DNA of 64,000 nt from assembly GCF_022965805.1 (NCBI RefSeq), contig NC_133117.1, positions 6,038,183-6,102,182 on the forward strand. The letters are read 5' to 3'. Shown piece after piece: positions 48,203-61,718 of this stretch; the first letter of the stretch is position 1; the number at the start of each line of letters is the position of its first letter. The notes under the pieces were generated by a model. That model worked only from the letters and a program-made list of their open reading frames with translations. It was not told where the DNA came from and did not search any database. A program made the translations under genes and the position numbers. The DNA comes from Primulina eburnea. Taxonomy: Eukaryota; Streptophyta; Magnoliopsida; Lamiales; Gesneriaceae.

Positions 48203-51200
48203 TCCCTCCCTTCTTATTAGAAGTTTCGTCCTCGAAACTTTAGTCGGTTTGACTTTCAAAAAGGTAAGGATATTGCTTGCGCATTTTCTTTTCAAACTCC
48301 CAAGTAGTTTTCTCGTTCTGTGTGTTTTGACTATTGCACCTTGACGTAGGGAATGATACGTCGTCTTAGTACTTGGTCCTTGGTGTCCACAATATGAATA
48401 GAGACATCTTCATATTTCAGCTCTTCCCCCATGTTACCTTTGATCATTAGCGGATCAATTTCCATAACATTGCTTTTGTTCGAGGTGTATTTCCTTAGTT
48501 TGGACTTATGAAATATATTGTGGATTCTAGATATATCTGATGGCAATGCTATTCTGTAAGACAATGTGCCAATCTCTCCAGAATTTTGAATAGTCCTGCG
48601 TACCGAGGTTTCACTTTTTCAGCTTTACTGAATCTAATGATTCTCTTATATAAGCTTTTTCACCCAATGTGAATTCCATTGGTCTCCTTTTAAGATCAGA
48701 CTAACTCTTTTGCTGGTCTTATGCAACCTTGTGTCTATCTTTGATGATGACCATTTTTTCATTGTCTCTTGGATTAGTTTAGCCTAGTTATGACTGTCTC
48801 CTCTATTTCTTCCATGCACAGTGATGAACGACACTTTACTTGTTGGCATACTTGTCACTTAGATATAAACTCGGTGACATCTCTTTTCATTATGCTTCAC
48901 TAGAAACTTACTTTCAAATCCCTGTACATCTTTGTACTACCTGGGTGGGTCGGGAATATTGACTTATGTGCCTCTTACATCACTTCTTATCGAAGATTAT
49001 TGATATCTGGCACACGTAATCGTCCTCTTATTCCTAGGATTCCGTCTGGGTCCACTTGAAAATCTGATGACTTTATTTTCTTGGCTTGTTCTTTGAACTT
49101 CTCTAGTGTCGTGTCTCGACTCTGATTTAACTTGACTGCTTCCCGAAGGCATGGTTGCGCGGAGAATGATGTTATGTTATCTTACCCATGTTTGAATCAA
49201 AGGATCGGCTACCTTGTTTGCTTTGTTGGCGTGGTAGCTTATTGTCAAGTCACAGTCCTTGAGTAACTCTATCAACCGTCTTTGTCTCATTTTTAATTCT
49301 TTTTGAATGAACAAATATTTGGGACTTGGTGGTCAGTGAGTGAATATTTCACACTTGACATCGTAGAGATAGTGTCTCCAAATTTTCAAAGCAAAGATCA
49401 CTGCTGCCAACTCGATATCATGAGTATGGTAGTTTTGCTCCTGTGGCTTTAGTTGACTAGCCTCTCTTCCATGAGTACGCCTCTGATATCTTCCTTTGAT
49501 CCTTGTCCTCAGTAGATAATACCAACATTGGTGTAGATGCTAGCTTCTCCTTTAATGTTTGAAAGCTCTTTAACATCTCTCTCTTCAGTTGAATTCATAG
49601 TTCTTTTGTGCGAGTCTCGTCAGTGATACGACTACTGAAGAGAAGCCCTCGACGAATTTCTGCTAATAGCCTGGTAATCTAAAGAAGCCTCTAATTTCGG
49701 TTCCATTCTTATGTTTCGGCTAATCTAGATTTGCCTCTAATTTCTTAGTTCCACTGATATTCCTGATTTCGATCTCACATGACCTTATTCTGAATGCTGA
49801 CATTGGGGTGTCTTCTGCTCTGACCTTTAGCTGATGATAGCATGTCCCCAGGTCAAGCTTAGAGAAGATTGTAACTCCTTTACGTTGATCGACAAGACCG
49901 TATATTATTGGAAGAAGATACTTATTCCTGATTGCGATCTTATAGAGTTCTCTATAATCTATACACAATCTCATACTTTCATCTTTCTTCCATACAAATA
50001 GGACTGCAGCTCCCCAATGAGATGCACTTGACATAATATGCTTTTTGTCTAACAACTCTTAGACTTGTTCTTTTAGCTCCTTGAGTTCATCTAGAGCCAT
50101 TCGGTACAGTGCATTGGAGATTGGTGCATCATCAAGTACCGAATTTACTCAAAATCTACTTCACCATCCAAGACCATTCCAAGAAGCCTTTCTGGAAAAA
50201 CGCCCGAAAATTTTCGTATTACTAGAATATCTTCCAACTTCAGCTCATCTACTCTTGCACTTTGTTTACCATTGCTAGGTAAATTTCTTCGCCCAATATT
50301 ATGGCTTTCCAAGTCTGGGAAACAGAAAAAAATGTATTTCCGTTCCTTGGCGTTGCCATGGTACCTGATTTCTTCTTGGTTCGGGGTTCAGAGTTTGACA
50401 TTCTTACTCTGGCAATCTACTATTGCATGGCTCTTAGATAATCAGTTCATCCTTAAGATGGCGTCGAAATCTATCGAAGTGAGTTGAATCAAGTCGGCAC
50501 TCAATACATGCGATTGATGCTTATTTAATCTTATCTTGAAATTATCCCGATTACTATCACAAAAATTAAAACCCATATAGAATATTGAAACTTAACTCAA
50601 TATCGATCTATAGCTTAAAATCCGAAATTATAATATAGTCGTTACCTCAAATAATTATTCTTTTACTAAATCTTACTTTTATCAAGATCATGAGCCTATC
50701 ACACTCTAATACAAAGGAGTTCATTAAATGTCATTCCCTTTGAATCATTTAAAGTTAGCGCTTAACATTCTTAATAACCCAAACTTAATACCCTCACAGT
50801 TAATTGTTACTACAAAATCAACTTCTCTATTGGAATACCCAAAACTTGTGATATAGTTTTTATATCACCTTTTCTCATATTAGTTACCATAAATAACTTA
50901 TCATCGCCGAGTCAAATCTTTTATCTTAAATTAGAAATTTCAGTCAACTTATCTCTTATAGGTATATTCCCAAAAATAAATACAAATACTAATTGTTCTC
51001 ATAATACAATTCCATAAAGTTTCGACAAGTAGTTCAAGAAACACTTTGAACGGGATTTATCGAGAAAGTTTTCAAAAGTAGAAAGTTTGGACTTTGACTA
51101 ATGGATAGAAAAATACGTCGAGAGGATTCTAGAACAGTCGACGGAATTAAATTCTGAGTTTTCTACGAAAAGTTATGAGTTCTACGAAACTTTCCTAAAA

Positions 51201-51403
51201 TAACAAAAACGCAATTTCGAATATCTAAATAAAGGAATTTCGTGTTTTCAGACTATGCCTCGCAACAAGTTGTGATATTACTCGTTGGTCGTTCCGAATG
51301 GGACTGCATTGGCCGATTTTTAAAATTCCACCGATTTTTTTTTTTCCGAATAATTTTCTTCCCCAACCGGATTATGAACCTGGCGGCTCTGATACCACTT
51401 AAA
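48203..51403 (-). pseudogene. Gypsy pol remnants without recognisable gag
   Basis: On the minus strand from the PBS: a region of about 1.3 kb without recognisable gag, then reverse transcriptase (50055-49720: [53 protein letters not shown]). RNase H follows at about 49400-49240 ([36 protein letters not shown]), and the integrase C-terminus (48564-48331: YRIALPSDISRIHNIFHKSK, VLRRRIIPYVKVQ). Many stops, shifts and deletions separate the pieces. Non-functional. Confidence 0.85.
51381..51397 (-). other. Primer-binding site, minus-strand Gypsy
   Basis: Complement of TGGCGGCTCTGATACCA, i.e. TGGTATCAGAGCCGCCA, lying 6 bp inside the 5' LTR boundary. Confidence 0.88.
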
Positions 51404-52858
51404 TGTCACGCCCCCAGACCGGGGTTAGTCGACATCGGCGTTGTTTTACAACCTGAAAAACAACAAGCCTCGTAGCACAGTATAAACCAAAACCAGTCTA
51501 TTATTCATAAAATCATCGTCTTTACAACTTAAATAAAAATATGCGGAAGCGATAAACATAAACTAAGCTTTAAAACTTTTGGAATAACTCGAGATCTCCT
51601 ACTATCCCCAATATTTGCTCTTGCTCATCTTCATCCATTTGCTCTTCTTTCTTATCTGGGTGGGAATGAAGTAAGGGGTGAGTATTTTGGGAAATACTCA
51701 GCAAGTGGGGGCCGATCGTGCATAACAAATATCGAGGATATACATACGAATAAATTATCGAATCTCAATATTAAGCATGTTGAATCAAATACTAACACAA
51801 ATACGAATATAGCACTGAAAATCATCTCATTTTCTATGGTTTTTACTGATCAGTCCCCTATATGTTACTCCTCTAAGGGGCGAGGCCAAATGAACGGTTA
51901 TTATAACCCACCGCATCAGGGCCTAAACAAAGCATATCAAAGTTCGGAATTTCCTTTACCATTTCAAAATCAAATCATTACAGTGCATTTCAAATAATTC
52001 AACATGCTTTCAAATATTATAACTGATATCGAAAAACGAATAATTCAGGGGATTTCATACCAAAAAGAAATGAATATATCATGCCGATCGAATTTTCAAA
52101 GTCATATTTAATTTGTTTTCGAAATATATCATGCTCACTTAAAAAGAAAATAAGTGTGCCAAATCTTTTATATAATAATACATATATATTCAAAAGTCCA
52201 CTTTAAAAATAATTAAACAAGTGAACCGTATTTATCAAAAGAATATAAATATCGAGAGCCACTTAAAATAGACATAAGTGTGCAATTTTATATAATAATA
52301 TCAAAAATCCGCTTACGAAGGAATACATATATCAAAAGCCCACTTACAGTATTATGACTGCTCAAGGAAACGTGAGTGGTGAGATTGCGGCAGAGCTTCG
52401 CTACTTGAAGATGAAAGCTTCGAAAATACGGTGATGCTAGAGAGGATTTCGAGATTTGGGAGTGCAAGTTCTGAATGAAGAGTCCTCCTATTTATAGGCA
52501 CGGAAAATCAGCTTACAAGGTAAGCTCTGAAATCGCTCCACGAATGACGCTGATGGCTAATCAAATGGGTGATTGCACTAATCTCTCTCGGATGAACGTA
52601 GACTGCTTTCTTGTACAGGTTCGTGACGTATCTGGACTGTATTGCAAATTTGCTAGCTTCCTTATTGAGAAAACTTCCTTATATACAATATAATATTTCC
52701 AATTAGGTGGATATCCAGCATTAATTTACTGTGTATCTTGCACTGGATTTCGATTTCCATGTATTATTTATATTTTCAAATTTATTATAACTCGAAAATA
52801 AATTCTTATACATGTCTATATTTAATTAATTATGTGCCCAAAAATTTGGGTTCTCACA
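51404..52858 (-). repeat. 5' LTR of the minus-strand Gypsy element
   Basis: 1455 bp, near-identical to the LTR at 46748-48202. Scattered differences, for example cttttggaata versus cttctggaata and aattcagggg versus aattaagggg. Confidence 0.92.
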
Positions 52859-52995
52859 TCTTGTATTTATCGGAGAATATCATCCTCGTGTGTTTTCTTT
52901 ATTTTTACAAATGCTTGTACTTGTTATTTATCCATTACTTTGTATTGCAATATTCATTAACTAATAAAATGCATCGTAAATTTTTTAGTACCACC

Positions 52996-55900
52996 ATGTC
53001 AAATTTGACAAAGCTCGAATTTGTTGCACTCGACATCACGGGGAAAAATTATATGCCATGGACTCTCGATGTAGAAATGCATTTTGAGTCATTGGGTCTA
53101 AGTGAGAACATAAAAGAAAATGGCATGTCGACGTCACAAGAAAAGGCAAAAGCCATTATATTTTTGCGTCGACATCTCGACGTTGGATTGAAATGTGAAT
53201 ATTTAATTGAAAAAGATCCCATGGCTCTGTGGAAATGATTGAAAGAAAGATTTGAACATATAAGGGAAGTTATACTTCCGACCGCCCGTGATGAATGGAA
53301 TATGTTAAGATTCCAGAATTTTAAGAAAGTCAGTGATTATAATTCAGCGATGTATCGAATAATCTCGCAGCTAAAATTTTGTGGACATGAGGTCACATAA
53401 TCTGAAATGCTTGAAAAAACATTTTCCACGTTTCATGCATCAAATATTACTCTACAACAACAATATAGAGTACGTGGATTTGTGAGATATTCTGAACTCA
53501 TCGTCTGTCTTCTTGTGGCGGAAAAGAACAACGAGCTATTAATGAGAAATCATCAGTCCCGACCCACTGGATCAACAGCATTTCCAGAAGTAAATGATGT
53601 AAGTAAAAATGAATTTAAATCTCGAAACCAAAATCAAATTCAAAGACAAGATTTTGGTCGAGGTCGAGGTCATGGACGTGGACGTGGAATTGGCCGTGGT
53701 TTTGAAAACAATAGAGATAATTATTTTTATAACTCATCTCAAAAGAGCGTCCCAAACCATCCACAGAAAAGGCATCATGAGAATACAAGTGTTAATGAGA
53801 ATCACTCAAAAAGATACGAAAGTTCTTGTTTCAGATGTGGTACTCCAGGACATTGGTCCAAAATTTGTCGAGCCCCTGAACACCTTTGTAAACTTTATAA
53901 AGAATCATTAAAGGGGAAAGAAAAGGAGACCAACTTCACTGAATGCAGTGACCGTTTGAGTGATTCAACTCATTTTGATGCTGGTGATTTTATGAATGAT
54001 TTCTCTGGAAATGATCAATATGTTGGTGGGATAGAAATGAACAATATTGATGCTGCAGATTTTCTCAATGATTTCTCTGAAAATGAACAATATAGTGGTA
54101 GAATATAAATGTACAATATTTATTTTCATGTATCCATATAATGTTTTATTGTATAATTATGATATGTGTTATATTTAAATATATATTGCCAGTAAATTTA
54201 TTTCATTGCATATTTTTTTGAAGTTCAAATATGGAAAATGCTATGAGCAAAGCTGAAGTTTGCATACCCGATAGTGGTACAACGCACACTATCCTCCGAG
54301 ATAAAAGATATTTCTTAGAACTAAAACCAACAAAAACAACGGTGAATACAATATCAGATCCTGTAGACTTGATTGAAGGATGTGGTAAAGCACAATTTTT
54401 GTTACCTAATGGTACAAAATTTTTGATCAATGATGCTTTATATTCACCATAATCGAAAAGAAATTTGTTGAGTTTTAATGATATATATTCCCATGGGTAT
54501 GATACTCAAACAATGAATGAAGGGAATGAGAAATATATGTGTCTTATCACATATAAATCAGGAAAGAAATATGTGATTGAAAAACTACCAATGTTCCCTA
54601 CTGGATTGCATTATACACATATAAGTCCCATTGAATCAAACATGGTAGTTGATAATTCTTCAATATTAACCAATTGGCATGATCGATTAGGACATCCTGG
54701 TTCAACAATGATGCGGAGAATTATAGAAAATACACATGGTCATCCGCTGAAAGACCAGAAGATCTTTCAGAATAATAAGTTTCAATGTAAAGCATGTTCT
54801 CTTGGAAACTTATTATAAGACCATCAGCAGCCAAAATCCAAACTGAATCACCAATGTTTTTTGAACGTATTCAGGGTGATATTTGTGGACCAATCCATCC
54901 ACCATGTGGACCATTCAGATACTTTATGGTATTGATTGATGCCTCCAGCAGATGGTCACATGTATGTTTATTGTCAACTCGAAATGTTGCATTTGCAAGA
55001 TTACTTGCTCAAATAATAAAATTGAGGAATCAATTTCCCGATTATACAATAAAGAAAATTAGACTTGATAATGCTGGTGAATATACTTCCCAAACTTTCA
55101 ATGATTATTGTATGTCTATGGAAATCATTGTTGAGCATCATGTTGCTCATGTACATACACAAAATGGATTGGCTGAATCATTGATTAAACGTCTGTAAAT
55201 GATTGCTAGACCAATGATTATGAAAACAAAGCTCCCTATTTCTATATGGGGACATGCAATTTTACATCCTGCTTCATTAATTCGCATCAGACCAAGTGCA
55301 TATCATAAATACTCCCCATTGCAGCTTGCGTTTGGTAAAGAACCAGACATTTCTCATCTGAGAATTTTTGGATGTATGATGTATGTGCCTATTGCACCAC
55401 CGCAATGAAAGAAAATGGGACCTCAAAGAAATGTTGGAATTTATATCGGTTATGATATTCCATCAATCATTCGATATCTTGAACCTCAGACAGGCGACGT
55501 GTTCACAGCACGTTTTGCTGATTGTCATTTTAATGAGGAAATCTTCCCAATGTTAGGGGGAGAACAGAAACATACCAAAAAGTAAATTACATGGTATGTA
55601 TCATCATTGTTACATCTGGATCCAAGAACAAAACAATGTGAAAAAGATGTACAACAAATTGTACACTTGCAAAGAATAGCAAATCAAATACCAGATGCAT
55701 TTGCAGACACAAAAAGGGTAACTAAATCATATATACATGCTACAAATGCCCCTGCTCGAATTGAAATTCCAAAGAAACAAATTGAAGATACTCATGATGT
55801 CATTAAACACCTGAAGCGTGGAAGGTCAGTCGGTTCCAAGGATAAAAATCATCGAAAAAGAAAATTCATAGAGAAACACGATGATCACAAAAGAGAAAAT

Positions 55901-57739
55901 GATGTTCTTGAAGAAACATATGATAATCACAAAATAGAGAATGATGTTCATGAAGAAACACATGATTATGAAAATGTTCTGTCAGAACCACAAACTGGCG
56001 AGAATCATGAAATCTCTATCAATTATATTAATACTGAAAAAATATGGAACCGAAAAGATATAGAAGAAATTGATGATATATTTTCTTATAATGTGGCAAT
56101 CGACATCATAAATGATAATGAAGATCATGAACCAAAATCTTTTGGTGAATGTAAAAATCGGCAGGATTGGATAAAATGGAAAGAAGTCATCCAGGTTGAA
56201 TTGGATTCGCTAAATAAACGTAATGTTTTTGGACTTATAGTCTTTACACCTGAAGGTGTAAAACCTGTTGGATACAAATGGGTTTTTATTCGAAAGCTAA
56301 ATGAGAAAAATGAAATAGTAAGATATAAAGCTCGACTTGTTGCACAAGGTTTTTCTCAAAGGCCTGGAATTGATTATGAAGAAACGTATTCTCCCGTGAT
56401 GGATGCAATTACGTTTCGGTATTTGATTAGCTTGGCGGTATCTGAAAATTTATAAATGCGTCTTATGGATGTTGTTACAGCTTACTTATATGGATCACTT
56501 GATAGTAATATATATATGAAAATCCCTGAAGGATTTAAGATGCCTGAAGCACAAAGTTCAAAACCCACAGAATGTTATTCTGTGAAATTACAAAGATCAT
56601 TATATGGGTTAAAGCAATCCGGTCGAATGTGGTATAATCGACTAAGTGATCACTTGATGAAAAAGGGATATGTAAATAATTCAATATACCCTTGTGTTTT
56701 CATTAAGAAAACAACATCCGGATGCGTAATTATTGCTGTATATGTTGATGATTTAAACATCATTGAAACGAATAAGGAAATTCAAGAAGTTGTGTCATAC
56801 TTGAAGGAAGAATTTGAATTGAAGGATCTTGGAAAAACCAAGTATTGTCTGGGTTTACAAATTGAACAAAAAGAATGTGGAATGTTTGTTCACCAGACAA
56901 ATTATACAGAAAACATCCTTAAACGTTTTAATATAGATAAATCAAATCCTTTAAGTACTCCAATGGTTGTTAGATCATTAAACATAGAAAAGGATCCATT
57001 CCGACCATGTGAAGAAGATGAAGATATTCTTGGTCCAGAAGTACAATATCTAAGTGCTATCGGTGCCCTTATGTATCTTACAAATTGTACAAGGCCTGAT
57101 ATATCTTTTGCCGTAAATTTGTTGGCAAGATTTAGCACATATCCAACAAAGAGACACTGGAACGGAATTAAACATATATTCCGTTATCTACGAGGAACGA
57201 CAGACTTGGGACTTTGTATTCAAAAGATGCTAATCCAAGTATAATTGGTTATGCCGATGCTGGATACTTATCTGATCCTCACAAGGCACGTTCCCAAACT
57301 GGATATGTATTTACTCGTGGAGGCACTGCAATTTCTTGGCGTTCACATAAACAAACGCTCGGGAACAACTTCATCAAATCATGCCGAGATTATTGCACTA
57401 CATGAAGCAAGTCGTGAATGTGTGTGGTTAAAATCAATGACCCAACATATCCAAATCTCATGCGGATTATCATTCGATGAGAAGCCTGTGATATTATATG
57501 AAGATAATGCTGCATGTGTTGCTCAAATGAAAGAGGGATACATAAAAAGCGACAGAACTAAACATATTCCTCCTAAGTTCTTCGCATTCACCAAGGAGCT
57601 AGAGAAGAATAAATGTATTGATGTTCGTCACATTCAATCAAGTGAAAACTCATCAGATCTTTTCACAAAGGCACTTCCTACGTCAATATTCAGAAAGCAC
57701 ATATATAATATTGGGATGCGCAATCTACGAAATTTGTGA
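52996..57739 (+). pseudogene. Copia gag-pol remnant
   Basis: Gag from ATG 52996 (MSNLTKLEFVALDITGKNYM) with stops at 53236 and 53398, RNA-binding RG repeats and zinc knuckle CFRCGTPGHWSKIC, ending at 54108. Protease at 54231 (CIPDSGTTHTILRDKRYF). GAG-pre-integrase (NWHDRLGHPGSTMMRRIIEN), then integrase to 55408 (RIQGDICGPIHPPCGPFRYF, IRLDNAGEYTSQTFNDYC) with stops at 54818 and 55196. Reverse transcriptase 55607-57244 ([28 protein letters not shown] intact, stop at 56453). A frameshift near 57240 precedes RNase H (RSQTGYVFTRGGTAISWRSH, HAEIIALHEASRECVWLKSM). Stops and shifts make it inactive, though motifs are well preserved. Confidence 0.93.
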
Positions 57740-57903
57740 AGAATTGTTCGTGTCAACATGAGGGGGAGTTTACGTGACTGCACTCTTTTTCTCTTACTAT
57801 GGTTTTTATCCCAATGGGTTTTTCCTAGTAAGGTTTTTAACGAGGCAGTACAAAAACACGTAATGAAGACATCATCGTATCATGATCATCATCACAAGGA
57901 GGA

Positions 57904-58175
57904 GTGTTAGAAAATAATATTTAAAATATGTGTATTGAATATTTGAATGTTGAATATTTAAATGTTGAAAATAAGAGTTGTAAATATTGAAAATTAGTGT
58001 GTGATGATGAATTTATTTTTGGATTATTTGTAAAGATTTTCTATAAATAGATCTCTCATTTGTGAAGAAAATCACAATTGAGTAGAGAGAAAAATATTAT
58101 AAAGTGTGTAGTTTAGTAAATTTTGAGAGTTTGAGATTTTTATTTTTTACCATAAATTTTTATTTTTTTAAAACA
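57904..58175 (+). repeat. Copia 3' LTR with intact TATA box
   Basis: 272 bp. CTATAAATAG at 58042-58051 is intact and faces the gene that starts at 58346. Confidence 0.9.
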
Positions 58176-58345
58176 ATTTTATGATATGTTATCCATACTT
58201 TATTTATTATTACATTGATACTCTTTTCATACGGTACCAAATACATATTTACACTACACTACTCCCATTCCGTTCAATTGGCTGCGCAAATCCTCAGATT
58301 AATTCACATTCGGGGTAAACTATACAAATTGCCAGCTTTTTTCCC

Positions 58346-61053
58346 ATGGAATCGGGAGATGGGGTGGCTGAAATCGACCGTCTGGAGCGGGGTTTGTTAC
58401 TGCACGAAGCGGATATCGACATTGATGACCAGGATCCGGTTCTTTACGCGGCGTCTTTTGAAGAATCCGAGGAGAATTTCGTGAATTATCAGACGGCTTA
58501 CTGGGTTTTGTACTCGTTGCTGTTGGTACTTGCTTGGGGCTTTGGCTTTTTTATGCTCATTTATTTGCCCCTGCGGAGGTACATTTTACGTAGAGATGTC
58601 CGCTCCAGGAAACTCTATGTCACTCCCAATGCCATTGTTTATAAAGTAATTCGCTATCATTCTTTGTTCTTTCTGAAGTTTTGAACTTTATTGCGTTGAA
58701 TGTATGGTAGCTTTATGAATGATGTAATTTTTTATGCTAATTTGTCTCTGAGTTTGGATATACTGAATGATACACTAGAACATGCGTGAGAGCACAAATT
58801 TCATTTGCAATCATACATCATTAGGACAATGGTACTCAAGTACTCGTCTGGTTTAAGCAAAGTCGATCTTATTGATGCTGTAGGCCTGGTATCGATGTCA
58901 ATTTGGCGGTGGAATATGAGGTCGGTTGGATACACTTTGAGGGGAAATCTATCTTTGAAAGTAACTACATTCTCATATTTTCGTTTGAGAAACATCTTGC
59001 CACCTTATGTCTCCTGCTACACTATTATGCTTATTTACTTTGGATTGCTTTACTCGTTTCATTTGATTGAAAATTATTCAAGATTCTGACAAGGACCACA
59101 AGGCACTCAGCTTTTGGTTGTTTATTGAATGCATGTGTAAAAGAAAATAGGAGGGGATAAGGTTTATCAACCAGCAGCCCTCATAGTTTTACATGATTCA
59201 TAGCATTGCTTTATTTTTGTGTTTCTATTTTTCATTACGTACTGTGACTCAGGTAAGGAAGCCAGTGGCATTTCCATGTTTCGGGTTTTTGGAGAAAGAG
59301 AAGTACGTCCTACTGCCTTCTGTGGCAGATGTTGTAATTGAACAAGGTAAATCTTGCCCGTACATTTATTTCCTTTTTTTGGACAAGTAAACGAGTTTTT
59401 CCCATATTTACTGTTTGGGTCTTGAAAATGCATTTAAATTGGTGGATCAAAGATGGTGTGATTCCATTGATTTGGCTTTTTCATCACAACTGGTGAAAAT
59501 CACAAATTGCCTTTAACCTTTTGATGTGAGTTGATTGAGCGTTACTGTTTTGACTTCATTTCTTGTGAAGCTAATTGAAGTTTGATATAACAGTCTAACA
59601 CCACTCAATGGTTTTGACACTTGGGTAATGTTTGAATGTGTTTCTGGTGTTCCTGTAAATTTTGGAAATATACGATAAGCGAGACTGCAAAATGTGATGC
59701 ACTGATATATGTTGGTCATATTTCGTGAAAGAGGTAGTTTATCATGTGTACATTATGTCATGTCAAATTGTCTTGTGTATTTAGTTATTTAATAATATAC
59801 CAGTTTCTTTTATTTCAATGTAAAGTGGCTTGAGATAGATATAATACAATACAAATTTATTTTTAAAGCGGTGGAAAGTTAGAATTTAAAATAATGATCA
59901 TGGATGGAATGAAAACGTGGGAGAGGTGTATTTTTCGGAAAGAGTTTTAATAAGGTGGGCGTGATATGTTGGAATATGTTTCCAAAATAATGAATATATT
60001 TCTCGGAAACACAAACGTTGCCTTGGTGTCTCTTTGGGATCGTATTTAAAGTTGTAGCCAGAGCAATCCACTCCAGTTGATAGGTGTATCATTCTTGAAC
60101 CAAACAGTAATTTTGAAAAGCAAATGATATGTAAGTTTACAACTTGGTCCTTTATGAGGTTTTCCCAGCGTTTATGCCGTATTATGAAATGTTTCTAAGG
60201 GAGAAATTGCCTTGCGTTTTCCTGAGCCAGCTGGAAAGCCCTTGCTCTCATCATGTGTAAGTTGTTACAAACTCTGTACTTTACCAGGGTACCTTCAGTC
60301 CCTGTTTGGCGTATACTCGGTCAGAATAGAGAGCGTTGGAGTGCGGAGGCCTGCAAGTGATGATGTTAAAATCCAAGGTGTTACCAATCCTCTTGCTTTC
60401 AGAAAGGTATTAGTTATCGTCGAATCATCCTCACTGAGAATTACTTGCTTGACCTTGTCTAAAGTTAAGCAACTTTTTCTACATCCTTTCTGGCTTTACC
60501 TCCTCCAGGTTGTTCTCTCGCAATTATCTAACATGAGAGACGAATTTTTCGCCAGACAAGCTTCCGCCATTGAAGAAGTTTCAACTCCAAGAATCGGTCA
60601 TTCAACGGTTGCTCTGGTACGCCGAAATCCTTATATAATGAACTTCACTGGCAACTAATTTGAATTTGCATCAGTATCAGCTTTGCAAAATCAGTGAACT
60701 CTGATCACTAGACAAGTTCGCTGCATTATCGCTTACATTTCTCTCATCCTGGCAAGCCTTCCTCCATAATCGCATACATCTTTTGTCTAAAATTTACATT
60801 GCATTTTGCAGATGTCCCCACCTACAAAATCACCGGGGTTTGATTATTTTTCTCAGCTTGGTGATACGACAATTTTGCAAAAACTGGAGGAAGTTAGCAG
60901 TTCAGTAAAGGTTAGTTGGGATTACAAAAGGTGCATGTTTTGTTGGCTTTTTTTTTCTCTCTCTATCACATGCCAATAATTTAGAATTTCTCGCAGAGAG
61001 TTCAAGCTTTGATTGAAGAGCAGAACCTTCAAGCACCAGCATCAGCTGATTAA
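58346..61053 (+). CDS. Conserved plant membrane protein, PH-like (DUF7642-type)
   Basis: Function unknown. Coding exons 58346-58645, 59253-59346, 60288-60406, 60509-60616, 60812-60910, 60997-61053, all GT-AG with consistent phases, giving 258 aa. Acidic N-terminus (MESGDGVAEIDRLERGLLLH), one membrane segment about 53-75 (VLYSLLLVLAWGFGFFMLIY), a basic stretch LRRYILRRDVRSRK, then a compact region about 88-175 (LYVTPNAIVYK, PCFGFLEKEKYVLLPSVADV, GVYSVRIESVGVRRPASDDV) that looks like the PH-like domain of bacterial-type membrane proteins. A helical tail (FARQASAIEEVSTPRIGHST, LGDTTILQKLEEVSSSVK) follows. The DUF label is from memory. The protein looks intact. Copia 3' LTR lies ~170 bp upstream. 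Confidence 0.85.
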
Positions 61054-61710
61054 GCGTGGCCCGTGTTTTTCTTTTTCAAATTCTGACTCGTATGTGGGTA
61101 CTTCTTCTCGAACCCAGCCTCAAAAACCGACTGAATGGGGGTTGGTAGACTCTTGCATGCCCATTCGCATTCAATCGAGCAACATCTCGAAGTTGACTCG
61201 AGCTTGGGAGCTTGTTTGAGTTTTAAAAGTATTCAAGAATTGTTATAATGAATATTTCATAATTCACCTGTATATCACAAATTATTGCGTAAATAATTCT
61301 GTTTGAATCTAGTTCAAAATATTTTTGCCTCAATTTAAATACCATTGTTTCGAAATCCAAGCAAATAATTATCGTCGGGGCTCAATCGATAACATAAATC
61401 ATAATGTTAATTGCTGATAATAGAACACAAAATATCTGGCCACGGCAAATTTATTAAAAATTGAATACTTTTTTTTTAAAATTTATGAAGGCTTGTTAAT
61501 TACTTAAGAGTGGGTATTATGTGAGACCATCTCACGGATCATAATCGGTGAGACGGCTTGTTTTGCTTTCAATTTGTGCTAAATCTGGATTATATTATTA
61601 AATATCTCTCTTCTAGACTTTAATTGGTGTAATGCTTATTGAAATAATTGTTATCATGCATATGAATAAATGTAGCAAGTAAAGATTATATTCTTTGCAT
61701 TTTTGCCTCA
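61054..61710. other. 3' flank with a truncated MITE
   Basis: Holds the 3' UTR of the preceding gene. At 61517-61560 a single MITE end (atgtgagaccatctcacgga, then gtgagacggcttg) remains; the rest of that copy is deleted. Confidence 0.5.
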
Positions 61711-61718
61711 GTATTTAT

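Larger units (their letters stand above)
46748..52858 (-). mobile_element. Gypsy element, internally decayed, TSD tcttg
   Basis: Minus-strand element. Its 5' LTR is 51404-52858 and its 3' LTR 46748-48202, both 1455 bp, reading TGTGAGAACCCAAA...GGGGCGTGACA. Flanked by tcttg at 46743-46747 and 52859-52863. PBS TGGTATCAGAGCCGCCA (complement of 51381-51397) next to the 5' LTR and a purine tract (aagaagggaggga) next to the 3' LTR. The LTRs differ at only about a dozen sites (under 1%), yet the ~3.2-kb body is heavily decayed. Confidence 0.93.
46113..58175 (+). mobile_element. Copia retrotransposon with nested Gypsy, TSD atttt
   Basis: LTRs at 46113-46393 and 57904-58175 begin TGTTGGAAAATAATA / TGTTAGAAAATAATA and end in CA. 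The element is flanked by atttt at 46108-46112 and 58176-58180. Primer-binding-site region CGCTATCAGCACG at 46394. gag-pol follows the nested Gypsy (46748-52858). Purine tract aaggaggag before the 3' LTR. The LTRs are similar but show indels (12 bp extra in the 5' LTR) and point changes, so insertion is of intermediate age. Confidence 0.93.
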
